Source: Hofstenia miamia
Lineage: Eukaryota > Xenacoelomorpha > Acoela
Reading direction: 5' to 3'
Length of the DNA stretch: 64,000 nt
Assembly (NCBI GenBank): GCA_004352715.1
Contig: SCFE01000057.1
Location: 1,419,743 to 1,483,742 of the forward strand
The notes below the pieces were generated by a model. The model saw nothing but the letters and a program-made list of their open reading frames with translations. It was not told the origin of the DNA and did no database searches. The number at the start of each line of letters is the position of its first letter. Position 1 is the stretch's first letter. Below, piece by piece: positions 10,969-22,039 of the stretch. A program made the position numbers and the translations under genes.

Positions 10969-11968
10969 NNNNNNNNNNNNNNNNNNNNNNNNNNNNNNNN
11001 NNNNNNNNNNNNNNNNNNNNNNNNNNNNNNNNNNNNNNNNNNNNNNNNNNNNNNNNNNNNNNNNNNNNNNNNNNNNNNNNNNNNNNNNNNNNNNNNNNNN
11101 NNNNNNNNNNNNNNNNNNNNNNNNNNNNNNNNNNNNNNNNNNNNNNNNNNNNNNNNNNNNNNNNNNNNNNNNNNNNNNNNNNNNNNNNNNNNNNNNNNNN
11201 NNNNNNNNNNNNNNNNNNNNNNNNNNNNNNNNNNNNNNNNNNNNNNNNNNNNNNNNNNNNNNNNNNNNNNNNNNNNNNNNNNNNNNNNNNNNNNNNNNNN
11301 NNNNNNNNNNNNNNNNNNNNNNNNNNNNNNNNNNNNNNNNNNNNNNNNNNNNNNNNNNNNNNNNNNNNNNNNNNNNNNNNNNNNNNNNNNNNNNNNNNNN
11401 NNNNNNNNNNNNNNNNNNNNNNNNNNNNNNNNNNNNNNNNNNNNNNNNNNNNNNNNNNNNNNNNNNNNNNNNNNNNNNNNNNNNNNNNNNNNNNNNNNNN
11501 NNNNNNNNNNNNNNNNNNNNNNNNNNNNNNNNNNNNNNNNNNNNNNNNNNNNNNNNNNNNNNNNNNNNNNNNNNNNNNNNNNNNNNNNNNNNNNNNNNNN
11601 NNNNNNNNNNNNNNNNNNNNNNNNNNNNNNNNNNNNNNNNNNNNNNNNNNNNNNNNNNNNNNNNNNNNNNNNNNNNNNNNNNNNNNNNNNNNNNNNNNNN
11701 NNNNNNNNNNNNNNNNNNNNNNNNNNNNNNNNNNNNNNNNNNNNNNNNNNNNNNNNNNNNNNNNNNNNNNNNNNNNNNNNNNNNNNNNNNNNNNNNNNNN
11801 NNNNNNNNNNNNNNNNNNNNNNNNNNNNNNNNNNNNNNNNNNNNNNNNNNNNNNNNNNNNNNNNNNNNNNNNNNNNNNNNNNNNNNNNNNNNNNNNNNNN
11901 NNNNNNNNNNNNNNNNNNNNNNNNNNNNNNNNNNNNNNNNNNNNNNNNNNNNNNNNNNNNNNNNNNNN
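10969..11968. other. Assembly gap of exactly 1000 N
   Basis: A round-number gap, so its true size is unknown. Left flank is (TA)n, right flank is RLE-LINE reverse-transcriptase sequence on the minus strand. Confidence 0.99.
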
Positions 11969-12257
11969 CTTCTGCAACATCTTCCTTGAACTAGCGTACA
12001 TCTTCAGGTCGTCCATGTACCACAAGTGACTCACTGCTCTACCATTCTTCTCCATCTTATACCCTATGCCTATCTACATTAACTTTTCTGTGATAGGTAT
12101 TAAGCTAACTACAAACAGTAGTGGCGCTAAGCTGTCTCCCTGGAATATACCCCGTCTAAACCTAAACCTATGCACATCTATCTCAGTCTGCCACTTTCCC
12201 ATCTCTCACTCTAGAAACTCAACCCATTTCTGTGAAACTCCATTAGCCTCTAACGTC
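11969..12257 (-). mobile_element. RLE-LINE reverse-transcriptase fragment (copy C, inverted piece)
   Basis: On the minus strand this matches the part of copy A that lies at about 38765-39050, from the segment after the first RT aspartate through [18 protein letters not shown], the catalytic YMDD box, where it runs into the gap. Several substitutions and a premature stop mark it as dead. It meets the plus-strand N-terminal piece head-to-head at about 12258. Confidence 0.85.
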
Positions 12258-12258
12258 T

Positions 12259-13273
12259 AACAGGCTAAGCAAAGGGAAAATGAAGTGATAGACGTTGAGG
12301 CAGAAGTTGCGGAAGCAGCAGAACCAGTGGACGCAGAACCTGAAGTAACAATCAAGGAAAAGATGAAGGAAGAAATAGGTGAGAGAACTAGGTTGCCAGT
12401 TCCAAGAGGAGTTAAGAAAAGCAAGCTAGCAGTAGAGACAGCAAAGGTAAATAAAGTGTTGGAGAGGATAGATGCTAGGAGTGTCACCGAAGGAAATAGC
12501 TTAGTGTATGCAGGCGCATGGGAAGTGCTAAAAAATGTAGGCATGGACATGAAGAAGAAAAGGCAACAAGAAGATAAGGGAGACAGAAAGCCAGCATGGG
12601 AAAGAATTGAGAATAAAGGGAAAAGATTAGGCAGCAAATAGGGAAGATCAGGACAAATAAGGCGGTGCAGGACAGGTGCAGGGTAGGTAAGGGGAAGACT
12701 ATAGAAACTGCAAGAGCAAAGCAAGCAAAAGACAACATGAAGTTTGAAGCCCAAGAAGGACGATTCTACAAAGAACTAGATGAAGGGGGAGAAGCAGGCG
12801 AGGACGCAGTAAAGTTCTGGGAGAATATATGGGGAAGTGAGGGACCAGAGATAGAGAGTGAGCAGATGCAGAAGGAGTTCAGACAAGAAGAAGCAATCAC
12901 AACTGCAAAGATGAAGAAGCCTCTAAAGAAGATGAAGGCGCCAGGCAGAGATGAGGTACATTGGTATTTGCTGAAGAAGTTCACAAGTGTTCATGAGAAA
13001 CTAGCAGTAGCATTGGAGGAGTGTGTGGTGAGTGGGTGCCCAGAAAGGATGGTAGTGGGAAGGAAATTTCTGATACAGAAGGACCCAAAGAAAGGTAGTG
13101 AGGCAAGCAACTTCAGGCCAATAACATGTCTGCCAACAACTTGGAAATTGCTAACTTCTGTGATTTCAAGTAGGCTGGCATGCTACTTAGAACAGAACAG
13201 GTTGATACCAGAGGAGCCGAAGGGATGTAAGACAAAGACGAGAGGAGACAAAGATCAGTTGTTGATAGACCAG
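12259..13273 (+). pseudogene. RLE-LINE copy C: N-terminal linker and start of RT
   Basis: Homologous to the middle of the N-terminal frame of copy A. It contains an acidic linker, a coiled-coil-like basic region, the motif-0 block KAPGRDEVHWYLLKKF, then RT motifs 1-2 ([32 protein letters not shown]) and EEPKGCKTKTRG up to the gap. A stop at 12639-12641 and small deletions break the frame. It keeps about 30 RT residues that copy A has lost to a microsatellite. The SANT-like domain is absent because the 5' part is missing. Confidence 0.85.
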
Positions 13274-13662
13274 NNNNNNNNNNNNNNNNNNNNNNNNNNN
13301 NNNNNNNNNNNNNNNNNNNNNNNNNNNNNNNNNNNNNNNNNNNNNNNNNNNNNNNNNNNNNNNNNNNNNNNNNNNNNNNNNNNNNNNNNNNNNNNNNNNN
13401 NNNNNNNNNNNNNNNNNNNNNNNNNNNNNNNNNNNNNNNNNNNNNNNNNNNNNNNNNNNNNNNNNNNNNNNNNNNNNNNNNNNNNNNNNNNNNNNNNNNN
13501 NNNNNNNNNNNNNNNNNNNNNNNNNNNNNNNNNNNNNNNNNNNNNNNNNNNNNNNNNNNNNNNNNNNNNNNNNNNNNNNNNNNNNNNNNNNNNNNNNNNN
13601 NNNNNNNNNNNNNNNNNNNNNNNNNNNNNNNNNNNNNNNNNNNNNNNNNNNNNNNNNNNNNN
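13274..13662. other. Assembly gap, 389 N
   Basis: By comparison with copy A, the distance between the flanking RT residues (after LLIDQ) and the C-terminal segment (AMHGEYW) should be about 1 kb, so the gap is undersized or the copy has an internal deletion. Confidence 0.95.
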
Positions 13663-14411
13663 GCAATGCATGGAGAATACTGGAGGAACACAGAAATGTG
13701 TGACAGAGAAGAGAGCAACAAGTGGTTAAAGAAGGCAGGGCTAAAAAGAGAAGCACTGATCATGCAAGCACAGGAGCAAGCAATAAGAACAAACTGGGTG
13801 AAGAAGCATATAGACAGAAGAGTAGAAGTAAGTGATAAGTGTAGGCTATGTAAGAAAGAGGCGGAGACAGTAGATCATCTGATAGCAGGGTGTGAGTAGT
13901 TGGCACAGAATGAGTATAGGTTCAGGCATGACAAGGTGGGAAGAATGGTTCACTGGAGTTTGAGCAGGCCGCATGGGTTAGAAGCAGGAGACAAGTGGTA
14001 TGAGCACAAGCCACAGGGCGTCATAGAAAATGAGAAGGTTAAGACAACATACAAACAAGCAAGGTGATAGAAGCACGGAGGCCAGACATAGTAGTGGTAC
14101 ACAAAGAGAAAATATTAGGAACAGAGATAGACATAGCAGTACCAAAAGACAGAAATGTAGAAAGCAAGGAGAAAGAGAAGATAGACAAATACAGAGAGTT
14201 AGCAGAGGAAATAGAAAGACTATGGGAGTTAAAGAAAGTTGAAGTAGTCCCGGTAGTAGTAGGCGCACTAGGAGCAGTGAGTAAGAAGCATAAAAGATAC
14301 TTGGAGGAGTTGGGAGTACCAAAGTGGGGAGGAGCAGTAGCACAGAAGGCAGCATTGTTAGGAACAGCTAGAGTCCTGAGGAAAGCTCTCAGACTCCCTG
14401 GGAACTGGTGA
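13663..14411 (+). pseudogene. RLE-LINE copy C: zinc knuckle and RLE endonuclease
   Basis: Shows the C-terminal knuckle [18 protein letters not shown] (C-x2-C-x8-H-x4-C), followed at once by a TAG where copy A has a lysine codon. A small deletion near 14042 shifts frame. The endonuclease part then runs from 14064 to 14411: RPDIVVV..., [10 protein letters not shown] and KIDKYREL. These are the conserved D...D...K-Y positions of the restriction-like endonuclease used by R2/R4-type LINEs to nick the target. Confidence 0.85.
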
Positions 14412-14417
14412 GTTCCC
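14400..14417 (+). other. 3' hairpin over the stop codon (copy C)
   Basis: GGGAAC-TGGTGA-GTTCCC forms a perfect six-base-pair stem, with the TGA stop in the loop. It is conserved in copy A. Confidence 0.7.
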
Positions 14418-14459
14418 CGAGCTGAGAGGGATACCAGCATGAAGCTGTGAGATGCAAGA

Positions 14460-14476
14460 ATAATAATAATAATAAT
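14460..14476 (+). repeat. (TAA)n tail of copy C
   Basis: A run of TAA units follows the 3' end of the LINE directly, as in copy A, consistent with a TAA-type target or tail. Confidence 0.85.
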
Positions 14477-15056
14477 GATAATATTAAAAATAAATGGAAA
14501 TGTCATTATTACCATAAATATAGCACTACAATTATGGATACAAGTCGAGAAATTTAAAGAAAATTGTAGAAAAATGATAGTTTTCATTAAATTTAGGGTT
14601 GAGATGTTCAATGACATATTCAAACAGCATAGTCTTAAGTATCGAATTACCATAAAATATATTAATATTAGCTGTTCTTTGAAGAAAATTAACCTAATGA
14701 CATACACGATTAAACTAAAATATATCTGTCTTCCGCTTACAAGTTTTCTTAACTCGAGAGAACATTACATTTTGAGAATGCAGGTTCTTATAATTTGGAG
14801 AATAAGCGAAATATAGTTGAAAATATTTGTGTCATACTTGTCATTTACTAATTTATTCTTAAATAACAAATCATTTACTTGTAGTTGTACAGAAATCTGG
14901 AAAGTTTTCAACTATTAAAGACGATTTTTTTATACTAAATGCCTGTAGTGATCCTCTTTGTACAAATTGATTGAAAACAATCGAGCTTAAGCACATCTGT
15001 TAAATTTGCATACCATTCGGGTGAAGCATACATTTAAATAAAAGAACCATACATTT
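14477..15056. other. AT-rich stretch, no gene seen
   Basis: A 113-codon open frame overlaps the LINE tail (14475-14816, plus), but its composition is AT-driven and it has no recognisable motif. Confidence 0.5.
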
Positions 15057-16200
15057 TTACAACATTATTTTACAATTTGTTGAGGTGCTAAATGGAAGAC
15101 ATCTTTCGACAAAAGTAAATACCTTACAAGATTTGGAGATTTTTTTATCAATATGTTGAGACCATGACAATTTAGATGTAATATAGACACTAAGATCATG
15201 AACCTCATTTGTAGGATAAAACGTTTTTCCACTGAACGATAAAGGAGGACAATCATCTACCATAAATGCTATTAAAATAGATTATTCAAATTAAAAAGCA
15301 TGCTGTTATTCAAAGCCCAGTCTTTATTAAATGGTAAATCATTTCCGCACGTCGAATAAATCATCGAGCTAAGCAATTTATAGTCAACAGCAAATATAAA
15401 CAGAAATTAGCTTTAGCATGCAGATGGAAGGTCATATATAAAGCAAAGAGATAAAAGTGGTCCTAAGCATCTATATAATTTATGAAATTCATGTTTGTTT
15501 ACATTATGACCTCTGAAAGCAGGGGCAAAGTTGAATGACCAAATTTAAGTGGCTTTATTTTGGCAATTTTAAGCTCTCATACAGCGTGTCTAGTAAATGG
15601 GATTATAAATCGCAGAAAAGAGCGTGATTTAAGCGAAAATTTAATAAAGATCCAAAATAAGCGTAACTATATTAGTTGGGAAGAGCCTTAAAGAATTCCA
15701 CTAGGCACCGGTAATGTAGTTGATATAGTGTTACCTATGTTGACACATTGAGATCTTCCTGATAAATATGATGTAATTAATGCTAATAAATGACTAGAAA
15801 TACCAAAAATATTTTTAAGTTTATCATTTAATAATGAATATGACACTTTATCAAATGCTTTGCTAAAGTCAAGATAAAATGAATGCAATGGATAGTTTAT
15901 GTCATGATAATGATAAACTTTATTTAAGTAATTCAAAAGTTGTAAAACAGTAAAACGTTCTTTAAATATTTATTTTTCAAAAAGCAAAGAAAGTTTTTAT
16001 AAAATAGAGAATGATTTATAACTACGCAAATTACTTCTATTGTTTGATTAAAGCAATGTAATTATTTTTGCTGTTTTCCAAAATCATTGGAAGCATCCAC
16101 AAATATTTGAAAAGTAGAAAAAACATGAAAGATATTTCTTTACCATAATCTCTCTAAAATGAGCTAGGTAAGTAATCTAAACCACATCCTGAATAGCATC
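15057..16200 (-). mobile_element. Decayed LINE reverse transcriptase
   Basis: Reading from high to low coordinates, the pieces appear in RT order: a frame at 15688-15936 has FYLDFSKAFDKVSYSLLNDK and a degraded PSGIL-stop-GSS (from a PQGSxLGP-type box), and a frame at 15057-15263 has VYITSKLSWSQHIDKKISK, the LGVxxxxxLxWxxHI block after the catalytic core. Between 15940 and 16200 only scraps remain. The motifs fit the jockey/CR1 type rather than the RLE type. Multiple stops; dead. Confidence 0.75.
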
Positions 16201-16272
16201 TAAAGGGTTAGAATGATGTTGTCGTAAGTAAGCTCACATCTACAGTCAAATTAACAGAATAAATAATGCAAA

Positions 16273-16955
16273 TCAGGGATCGTTAGATTTTAATCGCGAT
16301 TAATCGTATGAAAAAAAATTTTGGCGATAGATTAATCGTAATCGCTGCTGCCAGGAGATTAATAATCGCGATTAATCGTAGATTAATCTACTTCTGATTA
16401 AAAATATCCAAATTACAATATATCAATTGAAAGATATTCAAAATAGAAAATATCAACTATTATTGTTATTTGAGATTATTTCCTGAAGTCATTTTACTCC
16501 ACATGTGCTTGTTAGGGTAAAGAAATGTTGGATCTCTAAGTCGAGGGGTAATAAACGATTTTGGAAATCAGATAGAGCATATCCAGCTTTGCTGAACAGT
16601 CTCTCAACCTGATTAGAAGTTGGCTTGATAAAATCGAGGATCTTTATATATAGAATTAGGCGACATCCGACGCTTCCTAAGTATGCTAGATGCCTAATCA
16701 TCACGCTCTTCTTCTATGTCCGGTGTTAAGGTTTTCTTTTGTAAAACATATGACCGACACGAAGAGTGGCCATAGATAAGATATCAAACCAAAAATGACG
16801 ACACGTAACTGAATGCATAAGCATCAACTTAATTAGAATAATCTAGATTAATCGAGCACGCTGTTTACGATTAATCTACTTGACCAGAACGATAGATTAA
16901 TCTATCCGATTAATCTCGATTAATCGTGTTGACGATTAATCATGTTGGATCCCTG
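16273..16955. mobile_element. Internally deleted hAT element with palindromic subterminal repeats
   Basis: The ends are CAGGGATC and its complement GATCCCTG, as in many hAT elements. Both subterminal zones (about 16285-16390 and 16845-16940) are packed with the palindrome CGATTAATCG and its ATTAATC core. The interior keeps only a transposase C-terminus. I could not match an 8-bp duplication (ATGCAAAT left, TTTACTAC right), so the exact ends are uncertain. Confidence 0.65.
16489..16704 (-). pseudogene. hAT transposase C-terminal dimerisation domain
   Basis: Contains PTSNQVERLFSKAGYALSDF followed by QNRLLPLDLEI. This is the SxxxERxFSxAGxxxxxxRxxLxPxxxE signature of the hAT dimerisation region, residues about 28-63 of the frame. 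Everything N-terminal, including the DDE core and BED finger, is missing. Confidence 0.75.
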
Positions 16956-17156
16956 TTTACTACATCTCTATATATACTTAAAATTTATTAAAAATTAATT
17001 CCATAAAAATCAAAAGCAAATTATTGCTAAAAATAAAAAGTATAAAACTTCAAACAACATGTAATTTTCAAAACTATACATATATATATATATATATATT
17101 TGTGTGTGTGATGGTGTATTGATTAGCATTATTCGAAATTATTATTATTATTGTTA

Positions 17157-17689
17157 AGGTGTGTTCCCACTATCGACTTTTATCAGCAGATTTTAATCGA
17201 AAATGCAATTATTTTCGTTCACATTGGCGATTTTTTATCATTCGATTTTTTATCAGAAAATGCGGAGTTGGAAGAGCGTTCAGACTATCGATTTTTTATC
17301 AGATGATAAATTATCATCTTTTGATTGACAGTAAGAAAAACAACAAAATCTGTTTATGGATTGGTTTGACTTGGAATGTAAACAATGTTTACATATTTTG
17401 AAGTTGAAATATTTCAACGACAATAATTTACGTTTTGGAAGTCTGTTCCCTACTTGAGAAGTAAGCAATTAGTTTCAAGTAGCTATTCGACTATTTTCAT
17501 ACTATCGACTTTTATCAGCTGATAAATTATCAGATGACAGTAATTTGGCTGTTTTGCCAAAAAATCGGATGGCGCGTTCAGACTATCGACTTTTATCAGC
17601 CGATAAAAAAGCAGATAGAGTGTTCACACTATCAACTTTTATCACCGATTTCTTGACAGATGATAAAAGTCGATAGTGGGAACACACGT
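17157..17689. mobile_element. PIF/Harbinger-like MITE with internal TIR-like repeats
   Basis: The left end is AGGTGTGTTCCCACTATCGA and the right end matches as reverse complement for about 28 bp with one mismatch (ACGTGTGTTCCCAC...). TTA flanks both ends (17154-17156 and 17690-17692). ACTATCGACTTTTATCAG-like blocks, usually led by GTTCAGACT or GTTCACACT, recur several times inside in both orientations. 533 bp, no transposase. Confidence 0.7.
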
Positions 17690-17692
17690 TTA

Positions 17693-18082
17693 GGCACGTA
17701 TTAGCAAAGGAGGAAGCTTTTTCCACAATTCTATTTCTGAATTTCTATTTCATTTTTGTGATAGAAGCAAAGGTTGCATATTGGTGTTTGTATTTGTGAG
17801 TCCCCAATGTTTTGAGATTTAATATGACGAATAACTGGAAAAATTTATTTGTTTTAGCGATCATACAAAATTTTAAACCAAAATTATTCATATTTCTCTT
17901 TGATCCCAAACTGTAGGAATTTTTGTTAAATTTGAATTTTTTCAAAGAAATGCTCAATACTTAAAAACTATTATAGACATTTGCACATCAACAAGGCTTT
18001 GGTGATATATCAAAAGAAAAAGAGTAGCCGAAGTTATTTGTTGCTGATGTTTCTGTGATGGATAGCACTGGGAAGAATTTGC
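17693..18082. other. AT-rich stretch, no gene seen
   Basis: A 70-codon minus frame (17745-17957) has no recognisable motif. Nothing else supported. Confidence 0.45.
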
Positions 18083-18693
18083 ATGTATCCTAAAGAAATT
18101 GAAATTTCCATTGAAAAAAAGTTAATATACTTGCCACTAATTCCACACAAAGATATTTTTTCACAAACGTTCAATATTACATTGCAAAATGTGTGTGACA
18201 TTATTTCTAAATTTAATTATAGGCTTGGAGTCATTGTTCTAATGTTGTTTAAAAAAATTGTCTTTATTTTCACACTGATCGGTTTTAAGATGGAAATCCT
18301 TTATAGCAATTCTCTTGATTCTGGATCACTGGGAATTGCTTCCTTCTATTAATGATATAATTGATTATTTTGTATCTACATCCACACATTGATGAAATTT
18401 CTTCCTCAAATGTACAGTATATCTTGCAACAGTGTCAAAAAAAACATTTATTTAGCGTATTAAAATGTACTAATGACTTTAAGAATTCTCATTATTCTTC
18501 TAAATTTAGAAGGCAAAAGTTATTTAGTTTTAAAAGAAAGACTAATGCTAAAACTGATCATGAATTTTTTCATAGATCATGTAGACAGGCAAATTATTTA
18601 TATTGTAAATATAACATCAATATTTTTAGCAAAGAAAGGAAAACTATAAAAATAAATACCCATCATCAGTTCAATGAGTTCTTAAATAATTAA
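18083..18693 (+). pseudogene. Unassigned coding-like segment
   Basis: Two open frames in different phases follow each other (18083-18352 and 18361-18693). The second, 110 codons, has charged and cysteine-bearing stretches (FKRKTNAKTDHEFFHRSCRQ) less easily explained by AT content alone. It may be one frameshifted element protein. No domain recognised. Confidence 0.3.
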
Positions 18694-18959
18694 TATGGTG
18701 AAACTCCAACTTACAAAAGATATTTAGTATTTTGAGTTAAAAATAATAAGTACACTTGAGTCAAGCGGCATAATTGTTTGAACAAATGGTTTTTTTCAGT
18801 TTGAACGTAATATTGTGAACATTTTCATCATTTATAGAAAACTTTCGAAAAAACGAATATCTGTTTTTATGAACATAAGCTAAGCAACGAAAGTAGATCA
18901 AATAAATGTAATAAATCAATTAGAAAAAATTATCCTAGCCTTACCACTTGAAAACATTT

Positions 18960-19335
18960 GGTCTCCAACGTTATTAAGAGTTTCGAGAATCCTTTATATG
19001 AGCATATTTATGGGTAAATGTGGTCTTTTAAATTTTTGTGATATAAACTTATTGATGTGGCTGAGGGATATAAAATCCTGCTATTTTTCAATAAGAAATT
19101 CGGTTTTAGTATACATATTCAAATTCTTCCCATACCTAGTGTTTAAGATAATTAAGCGGTCTAAAACCCTTAAGCCAATTTTTTCTGTAAATTTACAACT
19201 CAAGTCTTGTTCAGACATCCCTAAGCAATATGGTGACTTTGCACTAGCTAAAGGGAAAATAAAAGAGGACAAAATTATAAATCCTGTGATGTCTTCAGAT
19301 TCTAGGTATTTTATTAGTTCTGGAGTTGTAAGCGT
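18960..19335 (-). mobile_element. Possible LINE ORF2 C-terminal fragment
   Basis: A minus frame reads LNTRYGKNLNMYTKTEFLIE. This resembles the NTRxxxxLxxPxxxTE block near the end of many jockey/CR1-type ORF2 proteins, and is followed at lower coordinates by unrelated DNA. Short and degraded. Confidence 0.35.
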
Positions 19336-19339
19336 TTAA

Positions 19340-20405
19340 AAGTTTTTGCGAAATTATTAAAGTTTGTGTGACGAACTTAGGCAAATTTAGCTTAAATATA
19401 TAATAATGAAATTGAAGAATATAAAAAATTATCAGTTCAGGTGTTATCATTATTCTAGAATGGCAAAGCCGTGCACTGCAATGAAATTCATTTCTTGGGC
19501 TTCTATTTTTATTAAAATTTGTAGATTTTGAACTACTAATGTACTTATTTTTCTAATTTTATTGAATTACTTGGAATTTTCTTGTTTTTAAGATGAAACT
19601 ATAAATTTAAAAAAATTCTTTATGAGTATTAAGCCAAACCCGGTGATTGTTGAAAAATAACTGCAGTTTAATAGTCCAAATCGGAATTTTTCAATGAATT
19701 ATAAGTACTTTAGTTAAAAAAATTTAGCCTATTAAATAGAGATTTCAATGAAGTTATCGTATTCCAATAATTCGCACATTCGTGAACAAAAATATTTTAA
19801 AGTCTATATTGAATCATCAAAACATATCCTTTATTAAATCTTGAAATTTAAGCTGAAAACGATAATTAGGAGTGACATCAACAGTAAGCATCTGAGGAAG
19901 TGTCAAAATAAATGCTAAGAGCCTTACCACCCGTAGCTCCTCAGTAAAAACAGAATTATTTCCAGATAATTGCATTCATTCTTTTTGACTTTATGCGTCA
20001 GCATGCTGTTAGCCAATGTAACTATCAAAAATAATTCTCAGGCTCAATATGAATTTTCTTTTCAAGAGAGCACAGTAACTCATCTTTACAATAATAATTT
20101 CTAGGTTTTTTAAAATGTGAATCTTTCAAAAGTAAAAATGGTGAAAATATTGGCAACATATAAATTGTGAAACTAGTGAGGAACAAGCAGCATTCTGTTT
20201 TACATTTTTAAAGATTTTTAAATGCTAAATTTGAATATTCGACTTATAAAGTATATAAACTGTAATAATGAATTACTCGCATTTTTTGGCAGATTGATGA
20301 AAAATGGAATCAAATTGGAAGTTACCCAATTAACTCCTTTCTAAGTATCCGAAGACAGAGAATTGTTTTGAAATCATGCGAATCCACTTGGAGTGTTATT
20401 AACCT
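19340..20405. other. AT-rich stretch, no gene seen
   Basis: No open frame or repeat that I can support. Confidence 0.45.
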
Positions 20406-20830
20406 GAAGGCACAGTTAACGAAGCACATCTTTTGGAGCGTTAAGTCTACATCACTCGCCTCAGTTCATGACACTGCTAAGTTCTTATCCTATGCGGATG
20501 AGACAAGCTCGGGAGGCATGTATTCCTATTAATGGGGACAAGTCTGTCGAATTGATTTTCAACTGCTTTATTTTCACAAAGGTAGTCTAAAAGAAAGATG
20601 CAATGTTACTCCTGTAACGATGAATCTAAAGCACTGCAAGCGGATTTGAAATTCGAGAATCATGTCGATGATTTGCTTGCTGCTTTTACTAGGAGGCAAT
20701 TTCTCTTATGGTTAATCGCAAGAATACTGGTTTTTCGGCTCATGACATAAATCAATTATTTGAAGCTTCGTTTTTATCTATAAAAAATATGGTTTAATAT
20801 TTTATGGAGTTTAGACCAAACTAAACCTAA
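20406..20830 (+). mobile_element. LINE reverse-transcriptase fragment
   Basis: A plus frame starting at about 20620 reads LQADLKFENHVDDLLAAFTR followed by a degraded ...LLWLIARIL. This matches the LxFxxHVxxLL block just after the RT catalytic core. Upstream, in another frame, LSYADETSSGG looks like a mutated YADD box. Dead through frameshifts and stops. Confidence 0.55.
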
Positions 20831-21894
20831 CAAAATAAATTTAATAAAATGGTGGAGTATAATATAATAGTATGAAAACAAATATCTCCAGATTGCCCAA
20901 CTGATCATTTATGAAAGTAGCTTTCACTCTAAACACGTCTATATCTTACCATGACAAAAATTTTGACGGAGCTTAAAAAATGTATTCTATGGAGTGCAGG
21001 CTAGTGCTTAAGGTAGCTTAGAATAATCTAAATAAAGATTAGTTTTGAAAACGACAACTTGTTACCCAAACACATATAAAATAGGCTTTAAAACCTTTAA
21101 CTGTGGTTTGTAATTAATGTCAATGTTGTCAACGTTATTGAATAACCCAGCATGATCTAAATTAAAGAAAAGCCTTCCACCCGACCCAGACCCGACAAAA
21201 AGCTGACCTAACTCGCCCTGCAGGTCGGGTGGACCCACTTCCACTTCCACCACTGCTTGATGTGATGTAAGCTAGGGTCTTTCATGTTTTGATCACGTTT
21301 GAACAACCTGATGTGGTGCAATTTTTGGATTAAATGCTACTGCGCAAACAAAATTTTAAAATCGGTTGAATTTTAGATCCTCCTCGAAATTTATGAAATT
21401 TTGCACTTAATATTGCTGTAATTTGGGAAATTCTCTGTTATCAAATATGTAATTTATTACATTCTTGCTTTTTTGCACCTCAAAGCCAAAATCGACTTAA
21501 TTATCGATGATAAAACGTCTTAGGAATTTTCAGGAAGTCATTAAGTCTTTTATGACGTCATCATGGCATTTGGGAAATCCTCTAACGCCCTTTATCCAAA
21601 AGGTTTAATTTTAAATGTTGTACTTCTTATTAAGTTAAGCAATTGTATTTTTCTTAGATTCATAGATTACTGATGAAATCAGAGCACTAGTGTTTGGTCT
21701 GAAATCAAGTATGTTACCATAATATTTCGACATGTTTGCAGGTGAAGATTAAAAAATATAAGTTCAATTTACAGTACAAAATCATATATTAATAAAAGAA
21801 CGTTTTAATGACCTCATGAATGCCTGAACTTTGTTAAGACATTCCAATAATGATATTTTGATCGATTTAATCTCTAAGTGCTTATATATGTATT

Positions 21895-21925
<31 letters not shown>

Positions 21926-22035
21926 ATAAATAAATATATAAATATATATATTTTAAAGAAATAAATAAATGCAATGGTCAAAGTAACATACAAACAAATA
22001 AACAAACAATAATCGCATAGCAAGCAAATGAAGTT
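20831..22035. other. AT-rich stretch with a GC-rich patch
   Basis: Contains a patch rich in GACCCG/CGGGT at 21170-21250 that may be a short repeat end, a perfect ATGACGTCAT palindrome at about 21550, and (TA)n at about 21896-21920. No gene seen. Confidence 0.45.
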
Positions 22036-22039
22036 TGAA

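Noticed and set aside
10949-12055. 368-codon open frame on the minus strand
   Set aside because: Almost all of it is assembly gap; only about 29 codons at the LINE YMDD end are real sequence.
13113-13763. Long minus-strand frames over the second gap
   Set aside because: They are antisense shadows of the LINE extended through N.
17159-17401. 80-codon plus frame
   Set aside because: Translation of MITE terminal repeats.
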